A DNA stretch of 64,000 nt. Source: Ruminococcus albus AD2013 (lineage in GTDB: Bacteria; Bacillota; Clostridia; Oscillospirales; Ruminococcaceae). Below the pieces are notes generated by a model. It was given only the letters and a program-made list of their open reading frames with translations, was not told the DNA's origin and made no database searches. Below, one piece after another: positions 15,926-25,800 of the stretch; positions within the stretch are counted from its first letter, which is position 1; each line of letters begins with the position of its first letter. The stretch covers positions 1,488,001 to 1,552,000 of the forward strand of contig NZ_JAGS01000001.1 of NCBI RefSeq assembly GCF_000526775.1, in the 5' to 3' direction. The position numbers and the translations under genes were made by a program.

Positions 15926-16293
15926 TTCGACCAGTTCCTCATCAGGATAGTGATATTGCTTCTGAATAAGCAGCGAACCGAGTGCCATGCGCAGGGGCTT
16001 TGCAGGCATACCGGTATGGCTCGGGAACAGCTTCGCATACTCAGCCTCGATCGTTTCCCACGGGATCATTGCTGCTTTCTTCACCCAGCGGTTATCCGGG
16101 TTCATTTGCAGTCCCATCGGCTGATTGAAATCGGTAAATGAAATCTGCTTTTCTCTCTTGAACTTATATATGGCATCCTCCAAAGTGCAAGCTTTTTTTC
16201 TCGTTTTCCGGCTTTTTCCTGCACTTCTATTATACCATGTTTTATCGCTTTTGTCGATACTACGAAGGTTTTATTTGAATTGAGGAGAGACTA
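15926..16293 (-). mobile_element. Insertion-sequence fragment: end, promoter and transposase N-terminus
   Basis: The outer end at 16293 is the same terminal repeat as the element at 10593-11483 and the adjoining 63 bases are nearly identical. Inward comes a TATAAT promoter and then a reading frame (FKREKQISFTDFNQPMG..., WVKKAAMIPWETIEAEYAKL, KPLRMALGSLLIQKQY) typical of transposase N-terminal domains. It stops at about 15926 and runs in frame into the leader of the NifX-like gene. The two fragments in this window therefore hold complementary parts of one element type. Confidence 0.75.
16229..16257 (-). promoter_or_regulatory. Insertion-sequence promoter reading into the NifX-like gene
   Basis: Minus strand TCGACA (16257-16252), 17-nt spacer, TATAAT (16234-16229). 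In the intact element it would drive the transposase; here it points at the NifX-like/C_GCAxxG pair. Confidence 0.6.
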
Positions 16294-16440
16294 ATTATTT
16301 TGATATAAAGTGCAGCATCTTGACAATCAAATATTATCGTTCAAACAGCGGAAACAAATTAGGCAAAAAGTATCAGATAAAAATGCGTAAATTGTAGGTT
16401 ATAAACATATTTGACATCCATTTTATCTGCATTTATTACA

Positions 16441-16469
16441 TTGACTTTCATGCACAGATGTGATATAAT
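16441..16469 (+). promoter_or_regulatory. Promoter of the secreted transglutaminase-like gene
   Basis: TTGACT (16441-16446), 17-nt spacer, TATAAT (16464-16469). Confidence 0.8.
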
Positions 16470-16529
16470 ATATATAGAATTTTGAGATTTTTTATACACT
16501 ATTAACAATATTTTAAGGAGGTATAACAA

Positions 16530-19109
16530 ATGATAAAACCGGTGATAAGAAAATTTGCTTCCATCACTGCAGCTATTTATATGGCTTTTACTTCTATCCC
16601 CGCATGGGCGGCAACACAGACCGATCCATCAATGATAGATTATGACCAGAGCGTTATGGAAGCCCGCGAAAACTATATCAAAACCATCGGCGAAGCAGTA
16701 CTTTCCTACAGCTCCGATTTTATAGATATCAGCGCCCTGAAACTCAGAGCGAATTCAGATGATCTACCTAATTTTCAGTCAGCTGTTCAGGCTAATTATC
16801 CCGAACTTTTTTTCTGGAGATCCACAAGGTATTATTCAAGCGGTTCATATATCACCAGGATACAACCGGTATATTCCGTTGATAAAGATTCAGCGATGAG
16901 TATGCTCTCCGAGTTCTATAACGAGGCTGATAAGTACCTTGAACTGGTCAACGACAGTATGTCAAACCTTGAAATAGCCCTTGTCCTGCACGATGCCATA
17001 GTAAACGATGTGGCTTATGAGTTACCCAGTGTGGCTGACAAGGAAACTTACAGCTTCATGATAGAAAAGATAGGCTACTGCGACCTTTATTCAAAGGTGT
17101 ATGCATATCTCCTCTCCCAGTGCGGCATACGTTCCGAGATAGTTTTCTCCGATACGATGAACCATGAGTGGCTGAAGACCGAGCTTATCCCGGGAAGATA
17201 TTTCAATATAGATATCACCTGGGACGACCCTACGCCCAATGTCAACGGCAGAGTTTTGCACACCTATTTCGGACTGGGCGATACCGCCCTGAAAAGCGAT
17301 AATAAACACAAGGACTATGATTCCATCTATCCCGATGACACTTACTTTGATAATTCGGGCATAAAGGATCTGGATACTGCCATCGTCGAGCTTAACGGTA
17401 AGCTGTATGCCATTTATGCAGGCTCAGGCACTCGTGACAGACAGCTCGTTGAACTTGACATAGTTCTCGGTCAGAACAGCGGCAAGCTTGAACGTACTTC
17501 CGTTTCAAGGCTTGATAACATGGTATGGTCGGCAGGAAGCCAGGGATACTGGATGGGCATTTATACAGGACTTTTCAAGCACGGCAGCAAGCTTTATTAC
17601 AACACCCCCGATTCCATATGCTGGTTTGATCCCGCAACTTCTGAAAGCGGTGTTCTTGTAAAGCCAAGCAAGCCCTCGGGCAAGAGCATTTACGGCTGTT
17701 ATATCGATAACGGCAAGGTGTATGCTGTATACAAGTCTTCACCAAACGATTCGGGTACTCCCACATACACCGCTGTGTACGACCTGGGAGATGAACCCTA
17801 TACTCCCCCCGCCCATGAACACAGCTATACTTCAAAGCCGACCTGGAACTGGTCAGAGGATATGAGCAGTGCTACCGCAGTATTCAAATGCACAGGCTGT
17901 TCCGAAACTCAGTCTGCTGAGGCAAATGTGACTTCTTCCGTCAACAGCAACGGTGACCTTCAGTATACCGCATCAGTTTATTTCGGTGGAAAGACCTACA
18001 TCGACACCAAAACAGTCAAGCTTTACTCCTTGAATATCCCCGAAGCTTTGGATATAGTTTCTTCCGACAGACCAGCTGTTAACGGTAAGTATACAGCAGG
18101 TACAAAGATAACATTGAAATACCGCAAGGAGTTCACTGTTACAAAACTTATTATGACGAACCTCTTAAACTACAAAACTGATAACAAAAATGGTACCCTA
18201 ACGTTCACCATCGGAGGTGACGTAGTTGTTTCTGAGTGCGAATATTATGTTTCTACAACTTATATCAGCGGTGTCAGTATTACACTTGGAAGTCAGATTG
18301 GTCTTAATGTTTATTTCAAACCCGCAAAGATGATTACAGAAAACGGCTATAACGGCTATATAGTGTTCAGCGGAAGCTCAGGCGATACCAAGATACCTTT
18401 GAGCGATATAACCCCCGATGAAAACGGCAGATACAAGGCTACTTACTATATGTCCGCCAAGGATATAAACGAAAATGTAAAGATAAGCTTTGGTTACGGC
18501 AACAGCACAACTACAAACTTCTCGCTGATGAATGATACGCCATTTGTCAAGAGCTTTGAGTACAGCCCCACGGACTACCTCAACACTCTCAGCAAGAGCA
18601 GTGACAAAAAGCTTGCGGCACTCGCCGAATCCGTAAAGATATACGGCAATAATGCAAAGGCATTCTTCGATGACGGCACGCCCGATAAGACCGTGACAGG
18701 TCTTAAAGCAAGCGACGTCAAGAACTTTGCACCTTCTGTTACCGCAGGCAAAACTACTGTGTACTACGGACAGTCCCTGCTTCTCCGTTCAAATACGGCT
18801 CTCAGGCTGTATTTCAAAGGCAGTATCGATAACTGCAAGGTAACTGACAGCAAGGGCAAGAGCGTAACATTTGTTACAGGCACCGCGTCGGGAATGAACT
18901 ATGTGGAGATACCCGATATCACAGCCGATAATCTTGAAAACAAGTTCACTGTCTCCCTCGCAGACGGCGGCAAGGAAACACTTAGCCCCATGACATACGT
19001 CTATGAAACTCTTCTCCACTACGAGAATGATTCTTCAAAAGCACAGCTTTGCAGCACTGTCAGGGCGCTGTACAATTACAGCAAGGCAGTTCAGAATTAT
19101 CTGAGCTGA
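16530..19109 (+). CDS. Secreted transglutaminase-like multidomain protein
   Basis: 859 residues with an N-terminal signal peptide ending near AWA-ATQ (residue 28). Residues about 130-250 form a transglutaminase/cysteine-protease-like domain with the expected triad: Cys in IGYCDLYSKVYAYL, His in MNHEWLKTEL and Asp in FNIDITWDDP. Next comes a beta-rich stretch resembling propeller or kelch blades (LNGKLYAIYAGSG, HGSKLYYNTPDSICWFD), then HEHSYTSKPTWNWSED with a CTGC pair, a module common in Clostridia surface proteins, and about 350 residues of unrecognised C-terminus. It probably acts outside the cell in cell-wall or protein processing; the substrate is unknown. AAGGAGG precedes the ATG. Confidence 0.82.
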   Translation: MIKPVIRKFASITAAIYMAFTSIPAWAATQTDPSMIDYDQSVMEARENYIKTIGEAVLSYSSDFIDISALKLRANSDDLPNFQSAVQANYPELFFWRSTRYYSSGSYITRIQPVYSVDKDSAMSMLSEFYNEADKYLELVNDSMSNLEIALVLHDAIVNDVAYELPSVADKETYSFMIEKIGYCDLYSKVYAYLLSQCGIRSEIVFSDTMNHEWLKTELIPGRYFNIDITWDDPTPNVNGRVLHTYFGLGDTALKSDNKHKDYDSIYPDDTYFDNSGIKDLDTAIVELNGKLYAIYAGSGTRDRQLVELDIVLGQNSGKLERTSVSRLDNMVWSAGSQGYWMGIYTGLFKHGSKLYYNTPDSICWFDPATSESGVLVKPSKPSGKSIYGCYIDNGKVYAVYKSSPNDSGTPTYTAVYDLGDEPYTPPAHEHSYTSKPTWNWSEDMSSATAVFKCTGCSETQSAEANVTSSVNSNGDLQYTASVYFGGKTYIDTKTVKLYSLNIPEALDIVSSDRPAVNGKYTAGTKITLKYRKEFTVTKLIMTNLLNYKTDNKNGTLTFTIGGDVVVSECEYYVSTTYISGVSITLGSQIGLNVYFKPAKMITENGYNGYIVFSGSSGDTKIPLSDITPDENGRYKATYYMSAKDINENVKISFGYGNSTTTNFSLMNDTPFVKSFEYSPTDYLNTLSKSSDKKLAALAESVKIYGNNAKAFFDDGTPDKTVTGLKASDVKNFAPSVTAGKTTVYYGQSLLLRSNTALRLYFKGSIDNCKVTDSKGKSVTFVTGTASGMNYVEIPDITADNLENKFTVSLADGGKETLSPMTYVYETLLHYENDSSKAQLCSTVRALYNYSKAVQNYLS

Positions 19110-19123
19110 CATAAGAAAAAAAC

Positions 19124-19160
19124 ACCCGGAAACGAAGCAGATATCGTTTCCGGGTTATTT
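19124..19160 (+). terminator. Terminator of the transglutaminase-like gene
   Basis: ACCCGGAAACGA pairs with TCGTTTCCGGGT, followed by TATTT. Confidence 0.8.
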
Positions 19161-19165
19161 ATGCA

Positions 19166-19200
19166 CAAAAAGAGCTGTCCACAATAACGGACAGCTCTAA
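19166..19200 (-). terminator. Terminator of the ABC transporter operon
   Basis: On the minus strand AGAGCTGTCC pairs with GGACAGCTCT, followed by five T. Confidence 0.85.
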
Positions 19201-19205
19201 AATAC

Positions 19206-22200
19206 TTATTCTGTTCTGAGTGCGATAACAGGGTCTTTCTTTGCAGCAATGCGGGATGGGAACAGACCTGCCACCAGAGTGAGAAGAATGCTTATCGCCA
19301 CAAGCAGGATAGCTGCCGCAACAGGTATCGATGCCCTCATGGGTACTGTGGTAAGGTGGGCGATTATCATATTGATGGGTATTGTCAGCAGGTAGGAAAT
19401 ACCTACGCCGAGTATACCCGCTACAAATCCTACAATAGCAGTCTCAGCATTGAACACACGGGAGATATCGCGCTTTGAAGCACCTATGCTTCGCAGTATG
19501 CCTATCTCCTTGGTTCTTTCGAGAACGGAGATGTAGGTGATTATGCCTATCATGATAGATGATACTATCAGAGAGATAGCCACAAATGCTATCAGCACAT
19601 AGCTTATCGCATTGATGATGGAAGTGACCGAGGACATCATCTTGCCGACGATATCGGTGTACTCTATCTTGGAAGATTCATCAGCTTCTTTGTTGTATTC
19701 ATCTATTATATCAACTATGCGCTCCTTAGCGGCGAAATCCTTGGGGTAGATGTTTATACCGCTGGGGCTTTCAAGTGTTGCATAACCGAGGGTCATCATA
19801 TTTGCATCGTATGTTGATGTGGAGTACTTTCCGCTGTTAGCAAGGGCATCTGCATTAGTCTTAGCCGACTCGGTTATCATGTTCTGCATCATAGCCAGCT
19901 GTTCATCGGTAAGGCTTGCAAGGAATTCCTTCTGCTGGTCGGTCATGCCACCCATAAAGCCGCCGTTTCCGCCGTTCTTCATAGCATCCATATCCAGTCC
20001 GGACATAGCGTCCATGCCCATATCTGTAAGTTCGGACATCTGCTGCTGTGTACCGCCCTGTGCCATCAGTGCAGCAGCTTCTTCCTCGGTCATACCCTCG
20101 GGGAGCTGACCTGCCATCAGTGCGGCAAGCTGTTCATCGGTAAGCTGAGGCTGTTCAGCGGCAGCAGGTACCTCGGTCGGCATATGTGACATTATAGCCG
20201 CGAAGTCATCATCGCTCATGCCCTCGGGCTTCTGACCCTGCATGAGTGCCGCCTTCTGTTCATCGGTAAGACCTGCTAATATATCGGTCTTGTCTGCCTG
20301 TGTGCTGTCAGCAGTTTCAGCAGATGTGGGGTTTTCATCGGAAGTCTTTTCTTCCTCTTCTGCATCTGCATTTTCGGGCTTGAATTTCAGACCTGAGAAT
20401 ACGTCGATATCAGGTGAAGCCTGCTGGTCTTTTATTATCTCGCTGTCCTTAACTTTGTTCACGAGATACTCCATCAGCTCGTGCTTATAAGCGATACCGC
20501 CGTTGAGTGAAGTAGCAGTTGCGTCCTCATTGGGGCGTATGATACCTACAACGCTTACTTTCAGACCGTTATTGACAACATCGGTCATATAAGCTTCGTC
20601 CTCCTGCATATCCTCCCAGATACCGCCATTTTTACGGTAGAAATCAGTGGTGGGAACGACCATGAAATCCAGATCGAGAAGTTCATCGTAGGTGTAGCTG
20701 TGCTGTTCGTTTTTCAACTGTACATCTTCACCCATAACTGCACGGCGTACTATGCCGTTTATCTCGGTAGAATCGAGAAGACCCAGTGAGTAGAGTATGT
20801 AGTCGTTTATCTCGTTATGCTTGTCAACTATCAGCACTACCTCGTTATAGTTTTCAGGCATATGTCCTGCTACTACATCGTACTGCGCTTTGATGAGGTC
20901 ATCGTTATCAAGCATCTCGGACCATACATCCATACTGCCCATGCCCATTGAACCGCCCATGGACATACCCATCATCTGTGTATCGCTGAGATAACCCATA
21001 TCCAGCAGTACCTGCGAGGGGTTTACCTGATATACACCATCGGAGGTATCAGCCTTGAATACATTCAGCTTGGTAGCGTAGCTGTACTTTATATCGGTGG
21101 TCAGTTTCTTTATCTCATCGTTGTTATCAAGGAAAGTCTTGAACTTTTCAAGGTCGTTCACCTTGGTCTCCTGCATGAGAGTATTTATCATCTGAGCCAT
21201 GCGGTTCTGTGAATAAACCTTATCCATGCCGTGTTCGGGTTCAGCATCACGGGCTTCAGCCATTGAGTCCATTATCTCACTGAGGCTGGTGGTGGTCTTT
21301 TCGATAGTCAGAGGGAAAGTCGATAGCGTATCCGACTGCACCTGATCTATATATATCTGCACGCCGTTTGATATTGAAAGTATCAGCGCGATACCGATAA
21401 TACCTATGGAACCCGCAAATGAAGTCAGCAGAGTTCTTGCCTTTTTGGTCATCAGGTTGTTTCGGCTGAGTGACAGCGCTGTCAGGAAATTCATGGAAGT
21501 TTTCAGCTTCTTGCGCTCTGCCTTTTTCTCCTGTGCCGTCTTTTTATCCTTTTTGATCTCCGCCTTGAACGGGTCGGTATCATCGGTCACCTTACCGTCG
21601 AGAAGCCTGATTATACGTGATGAATACTGCTCGGCAAGCTCGGGGTTATGGGTTACCATTATTATCAGCTTGTTTTTGGAGATCTTTTTGAGTATCTCCA
21701 TTATCTGCACGCTGGTCTCCGTATCCAGTGCGCCGGTAGGTTCGTCCGCCAGAAGTATATCGGGGTCGTTTACGAGAGCACGTGCAATCGCAACACGCTG
21801 CATCTGACCGCCCGACATCTGATTCGGCTTTTTGTTCAGCTGGTCGCCGAGACCTACCTGCTGGAGTGCTTCCACAGCTCTTTTTCTTCTGTCGCCCTTT
21901 GATACGCCCGAAAGTGTCAGCGCAAGCTCAACGTTTGCAAGCACCGTCTGGTGGGGTATAAGGTTATAGCTCTGGAATACGAAGCCTATGGAATGATTTC
22001 TGTAGCTGTCCCAGTCAGCATCCTTGAAATCCTTGGTGGACTTTCCGTTGATGTTCAGGTCGCCCGAGGTGTACCTGTCAAGGCCGCCGATGATGTTCAG
22101 CAAAGTTGTCTTGCCGCAGCCCGACTGTCCGAGTATGGATACGAACTCGTTCTCACGGAAATCAATGCTGACACCGCGGAGCGCCTGTACGGTACTGTCG

Positions 22201-22241
22201 CCGACTACATAGTCCTTGGTTATGTTATTCAAACTTAACAT
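19206..22241 (-). CDS. ABC transporter ATPase-permease fusion (MacB/FtsX type)
   Basis: 1011 residues. The N-terminal ABC ATPase (about 1-225) has Walker A GQSGCGKTT, signature MSGGQMQRVAIARAL and Walker B ILLADEPTGALD. One membrane segment follows near residue 277. A large extracytoplasmic region runs to about 870, then three membrane segments in FtsX/MacB arrangement end the protein. Such proteins export peptides, antibiotics or lipoproteins, or transmit mechanical force. The extracytoplasmic part contains an unusual Met/Glu-rich insert, about residues 655-790, with repeats of LTDEQxAALMxGQxPEGM. Three bases separate it from the MarR gene upstream. The substrate is unknown. Confidence 0.92.
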   Translation of the reverse strand: MLSLNNITKDYVVGDSTVQALRGVSIDFRENEFVSILGQSGCGKTTLLNIIGGLDRYTSGDLNINGKSTKDFKDADWDSYRNHSIGFVFQSYNLIPHQTVLANVELALTLSGVSKGDRRKRAVEALQQVGLGDQLNKKPNQMSGGQMQRVAIARALVNDPDILLADEPTGALDTETSVQIMEILKKISKNKLIIMVTHNPELAEQYSSRIIRLLDGKVTDDTDPFKAEIKKDKKTAQEKKAERKKLKTSMNFLTALSLSRNNLMTKKARTLLTSFAGSIGIIGIALILSISNGVQIYIDQVQSDTLSTFPLTIEKTTTSLSEIMDSMAEARDAEPEHGMDKVYSQNRMAQMINTLMQETKVNDLEKFKTFLDNNDEIKKLTTDIKYSYATKLNVFKADTSDGVYQVNPSQVLLDMGYLSDTQMMGMSMGGSMGMGSMDVWSEMLDNDDLIKAQYDVVAGHMPENYNEVVLIVDKHNEINDYILYSLGLLDSTEINGIVRRAVMGEDVQLKNEQHSYTYDELLDLDFMVVPTTDFYRKNGGIWEDMQEDEAYMTDVVNNGLKVSVVGIIRPNEDATATSLNGGIAYKHELMEYLVNKVKDSEIIKDQQASPDIDVFSGLKFKPENADAEEEEKTSDENPTSAETADSTQADKTDILAGLTDEQKAALMQGQKPEGMSDDDFAAIMSHMPTEVPAAAEQPQLTDEQLAALMAGQLPEGMTEEEAAALMAQGGTQQQMSELTDMGMDAMSGLDMDAMKNGGNGGFMGGMTDQQKEFLASLTDEQLAMMQNMITESAKTNADALANSGKYSTSTYDANMMTLGYATLESPSGINIYPKDFAAKERIVDIIDEYNKEADESSKIEYTDIVGKMMSSVTSIINAISYVLIAFVAISLIVSSIMIGIITYISVLERTKEIGILRSIGASKRDISRVFNAETAIVGFVAGILGVGISYLLTIPINMIIAHLTTVPMRASIPVAAAILLVAISILLTLVAGLFPSRIAAKKDPVIALRTE

Positions 22242-22244
22242 ACA

Positions 22245-22721
22245 TTACTTTCCCTTCTCAGTTTTCATAGTTTCAAGTTCTCTGGAATAGTCTCCCAGAT
22301 TGTTTATCAGTTTACAGCTGACCTCATAAAACTTTACAAGATCTTCCTTTGGGATATCCTTTGATACCTCCGAAGATATCTTCAGGAATTCAGCTTGAAG
22401 CATATCCCCGAGTATTTTTCCTTTTTCACTTGGGATATAGCGCATACCCCTCTGCTTATCTTTATCCTCGGGATTTCGGATTATATATCCGTCATTCTGC
22501 ATATCCGTCAGCATCCTGGATATCAGTGCCTTATCGTAGCAGGACATCTCTTTCAGTTCTGTCGCCGAACATCCGCCCTCGATACCATTGATGATTCCCA
22601 GACATACCGCCGATGAGATATTGAGTTCCTTTGATGCCGGGATACAGGCATATATCCTTGCAAAAGAATGGGTCTTCTGTATCATCAGTGCCGCCAGATG
22701 TTCCAGCAGTGATCTGTCCAA
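22245..22721 (-). CDS. MarR family transcriptional regulator
   Basis: 158 residues with a winged-helix DNA-binding core: LNISSAVCLGIINGIEGGCSA, then the recognition helix region CYDKALISRMLTDMQNDGYI and the wing RNPEDKDKQRGM. It starts at TTG 22721 with AAGGGG upstream. It is the first gene of an operon with the ABC transporter. Two inverted repeats in the promoter are plausible binding sites for its own dimer, so it probably represses the operon until a ligand, perhaps the exported compound, is bound. Confidence 0.9.
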   Translation of the reverse strand: MDRSLLEHLAALMIQKTHSFARIYACIPASKELNISSAVCLGIINGIEGGCSATELKEMSCYDKALISRMLTDMQNDGYIIRNPEDKDKQRGMRYIPSEKGKILGDMLQAEFLKISSEVSKDIPKEDLVKFYEVSCKLINNLGDYSRELETMKTEKGK

Positions 22722-22754
22722 TCTATCGCCCCTTTCCTAACAAAAATCAAACAA

Positions 22755-22768
22755 GTTGATAAATCAAC
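22755..22768. promoter_or_regulatory. Candidate MarR operator 1
   Basis: GTTGATAAATCAAC, an inverted repeat just downstream of the -10 box of the marR promoter. Confidence 0.65.
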
Positions 22769-22780
22769 CTAACGTGGAGT

Positions 22781-22809
22781 AGTATAACACAAATAAGTTG
22801 ATTTGTCAA
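22781..22809 (-). promoter_or_regulatory. Promoter of the marR-ABC operon
   Basis: Minus strand TTGACA (22809-22804), 17-nt spacer, TATACT (22786-22781). Confidence 0.82.
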
Positions 22810-22810
22810 C
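22797..22810. promoter_or_regulatory. Candidate MarR operator 2
   Basis: GTTGATTTGTCAAC, a near copy of operator 1, covers the -35 box. Its centre is 42 bp, four helical turns, from that of operator 1. Confidence 0.65.
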
Positions 22811-22828
22811 AACGTAAACGTTTGCGTT
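22811..22828. promoter_or_regulatory. Second palindrome upstream of the marR promoter
   Basis: AACGTAAACGTTTGCGTT is an 18-bp palindrome with one mismatched pair, CG-centred like LacI/CcpA-family operators. It touches operator 2 on the upstream side. Confidence 0.45.
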
Positions 22829-22852
22829 TGTGAATTCTATGTAAATAATATG

Positions 22853-22890
22853 CAAAAAGTCCGACAACATTCACAAAAACTGTCGGACTT
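22853..22890 (-). terminator. Terminator of the yeh-like operon
   Basis: Minus strand AAGTCCGACA pairs with TGTCGGACTT, followed by a T run. Confidence 0.85.
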
Positions 22891-22899
22891 ATGTTCATA

Positions 22900-25800
22900 T
22901 TATTCTTTTTCGTTAGTGCCTAAAACGGCTGTCAGCTGCATGATAATTTCGCTGAAATACCTGTCACCTACCTCGCCGACTTTTATCGGCTTTGAACGGT
23001 AGTGGTCGGCACCGGGACGGTGGAGTTCAAGCTTTCCGACGGTGACATCTTCACCCTCGAAATCGTAGTTTACGATACTTGCTCCAGAGAATTCCAGTTC
23101 GGCATGAACGCCCTTGCTTACTGTCGTGCCGTCTGGGAGGTTCTCGCGGCTGCTGATATCCTCACGCCAGAAATAGTTGAAGAACCCAGCATCTTCAGCG
23201 TAGCCCTTATACCAGCCTGTCTTTGTCAGCTTGCCTATGAGTGACAGACTGTTGAGTTCGATATTCTCAAAGCGGAGTATTTCAGTGGACTCTCTTTCCT
23301 CGTCGGTCATGGTATATACCTTTCTGTCCAGCTGAGGGAAAGGCTGTTCGATCTCGTAATCGGAGAGCTGTTCTTTCCAGGCGTCTATGTCCTCCCTGGT
23401 AAGTTCCAGCGGGTGTACAAGACCTATGGAACCCTCTGCGGGAAGTTCTGTTTCATCGTCATCAACGGTGTTGAAGCTTCCCTCCTCGGTGTAACGGAAA
23501 GACTGCGTCAGCTTGCCATCGGCATCGTAAAGTCCCCAGATAAGACCTGTTGCAAATCCGTGCATAACCGCGTTCTTCACAAACAGAGCCTTCCAGCCAT
23601 CGACCGTCCACTTTCTGTCGTTCATAAGTACGCTTTCAAGGCGGGATTTCTGGTTGGTTGCAACTGTTTTCAGCTGCTTCTTCATCTCCTTGAAGTCTGC
23701 TGATGCGGCGGCGGCTTTTTCGGCATCGTCATTTGCACCGGGCTTGGGCAAATTCTTCACCTGCTTTTCTCCGCAGAATATCTCAAGGGTATTACCTGTT
23801 CCGAGATACACCTTGAACTGACGGGGGCCGAAATCGAACTCACGGCACATATTCTCATCAAAGCCGAGGTCGGGTACTATCTTGTCCGCAAGTTCCTCGG
23901 TGGTAAGACCCAGTTCCTTTGCGGCGTTGCTGAGAGCATCAGCGGCGGCAGAACGAACCATCTTGTTTTTGAACTTGCGGGACATACCGTCAACGTTCAT
24001 AAGGGCGGTGGTGCTTCCGCTGAGTGCCATTGCGCGTACAGCTTCCGAGGCTATCGCACCTCTTGAATTTTCGCCCCACTGCTTGATGTACTGCATAAGG
24101 ATATCCACCATAGCCTCACCGCCATGGATAGCCGCAAAATACAGCACATACTTGGTCTTTGCCTGTGCGCCCAGGTCAACCCATTTGCCGAAAACATTCT
24201 GTACAAAGGTGTTGAGTTCACGGGTGTTCAGGTTCTCTGCAAGGTTATTGGCGGCTGTGCTTACTCCCAGTTCGCTCATATTCGCATAGCACAGTATCAA
24301 TGCTTCAAGGTACTTCTGTTCAACTTCACCGCCCTCTGTATTGTGGACGGTGTAGTTACTGCCCTCAAATGCCCATGCGACTTTCTTGGCCTTTCCGCCC
24401 TTGGTAAGTTCTTCCAACATATCGACAGCTGAAAGGGGTGCTGCCGCTGATGCACCGTCGGAAGATACTGCCGCACCTATCAGTACAGCTATCTTATCCT
24501 TTATTTTAGCGGATTTTTCGCTTTCAAAAGCAGCTTCAAGGGCTTCCTTATACTCGGCACTTCCCTGTCTTTCGATAGCTGCAAGTGCTATCTCGCGGGA
24601 AGAAGCTTTTTTCTTTGAAAGCAGAGCGATGATATCATCTTTCCATTCGGGCTTGCTGCCGAGTATCTTGGCGAGGGCTGTTTTTACTGCCTTACTGCTG
24701 TCATCGGCAGAAGCAAATATCTTATCCTTGAATGTATCGGGGTCTGTACCGTATGCCATAACGCCTATCTGTCTTGCAGTAGCGGAAAGCTTTGAAAGCT
24801 CGGTTTTCAACAGAAGGTCTCTGTACTTTCCAGCTGCATCGGCTGTTTTTAGGATGGTATCATTTTTGCTGTCGTAGAGATTATCGATGTAATCGGCGGT
24901 ACAGCTGAGTATAACATTCATTGGCAGACCTGCTGTAACAAGGCACTCAACGCCCTCTTTCGGGTATTTGCCGAAATCAAGACCTGTTGCATTTTTCACC
25001 ATCCATGTCTTGCTGTATCCTCCGTTTATTGTCATCTCTGCCGCAAAGAAACGGCAGAAGAATTTATCCGCACCTATATCGTGGTAATAGTCAAAGTATT
25101 CATTCATCCCTCTGTTCATGGGTGCATCCACCATTTTATCAAGAACTTCCTCTATGGGCTTGCTGCCCTTGACATATTCGATGATATCGGTGGCATCGTC
25201 GCGGTGGGTATTGCTTACGATGGTCAGCGCCTTTTCAAGGATAGCGGCGTCAATATCGGGACAGGGCAGACCCAGCTTTTTGAGTATATCACCCATATAC
25301 CTTATTGCGCTTACATCGGTCTCTTTTGTCATATAATAGGTGTACACTTCGGTGTGTTCCTTTGCCATATACTCAAGGTGCGGCAGGATCTCTTCATCTT
25401 CACAGTATTGATCTACCAGAAATTTTACATAGCCGTTCTTGCGGGCTGTACTTTCTTTATCGAAGGAATCAAGAGCTTTATAACACTTATTTCGCAGGAC
25501 AATATCAGGTACCTTTGACATATCGGTCTTGCATCTTTCCGCGAATTTATCCTTGACTTTGTCTGTGTATCTTAAACACTCAGCCAGCAGCAAAGTGTAG
25601 TCCCAGTTATCGTAATAGCGGCTTGGCTTTGGTATATTAAGTGATACCGCGTGATCGACTATCTTATTTATGATGACAGCATCCTTTTTCTCATCTGCTT
25701 TATCAAGTGCCATTGAGTACAGTATACTTGCAGCCCAGCTATTGGTTTCAAGGATAATATCTGCCAAAGCTGCCAGTTCGCCTGTGGAGTATTTGTCATA

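Noticed and set aside
15842..16183. N-terminal 114 residues of the long NifX-like frame as part of the normal protein
   Set aside because: They are transposase N-terminus plus leader; the internal ATG has its own ribosome binding site and matches the family start. The fusion is kept only as a finding.
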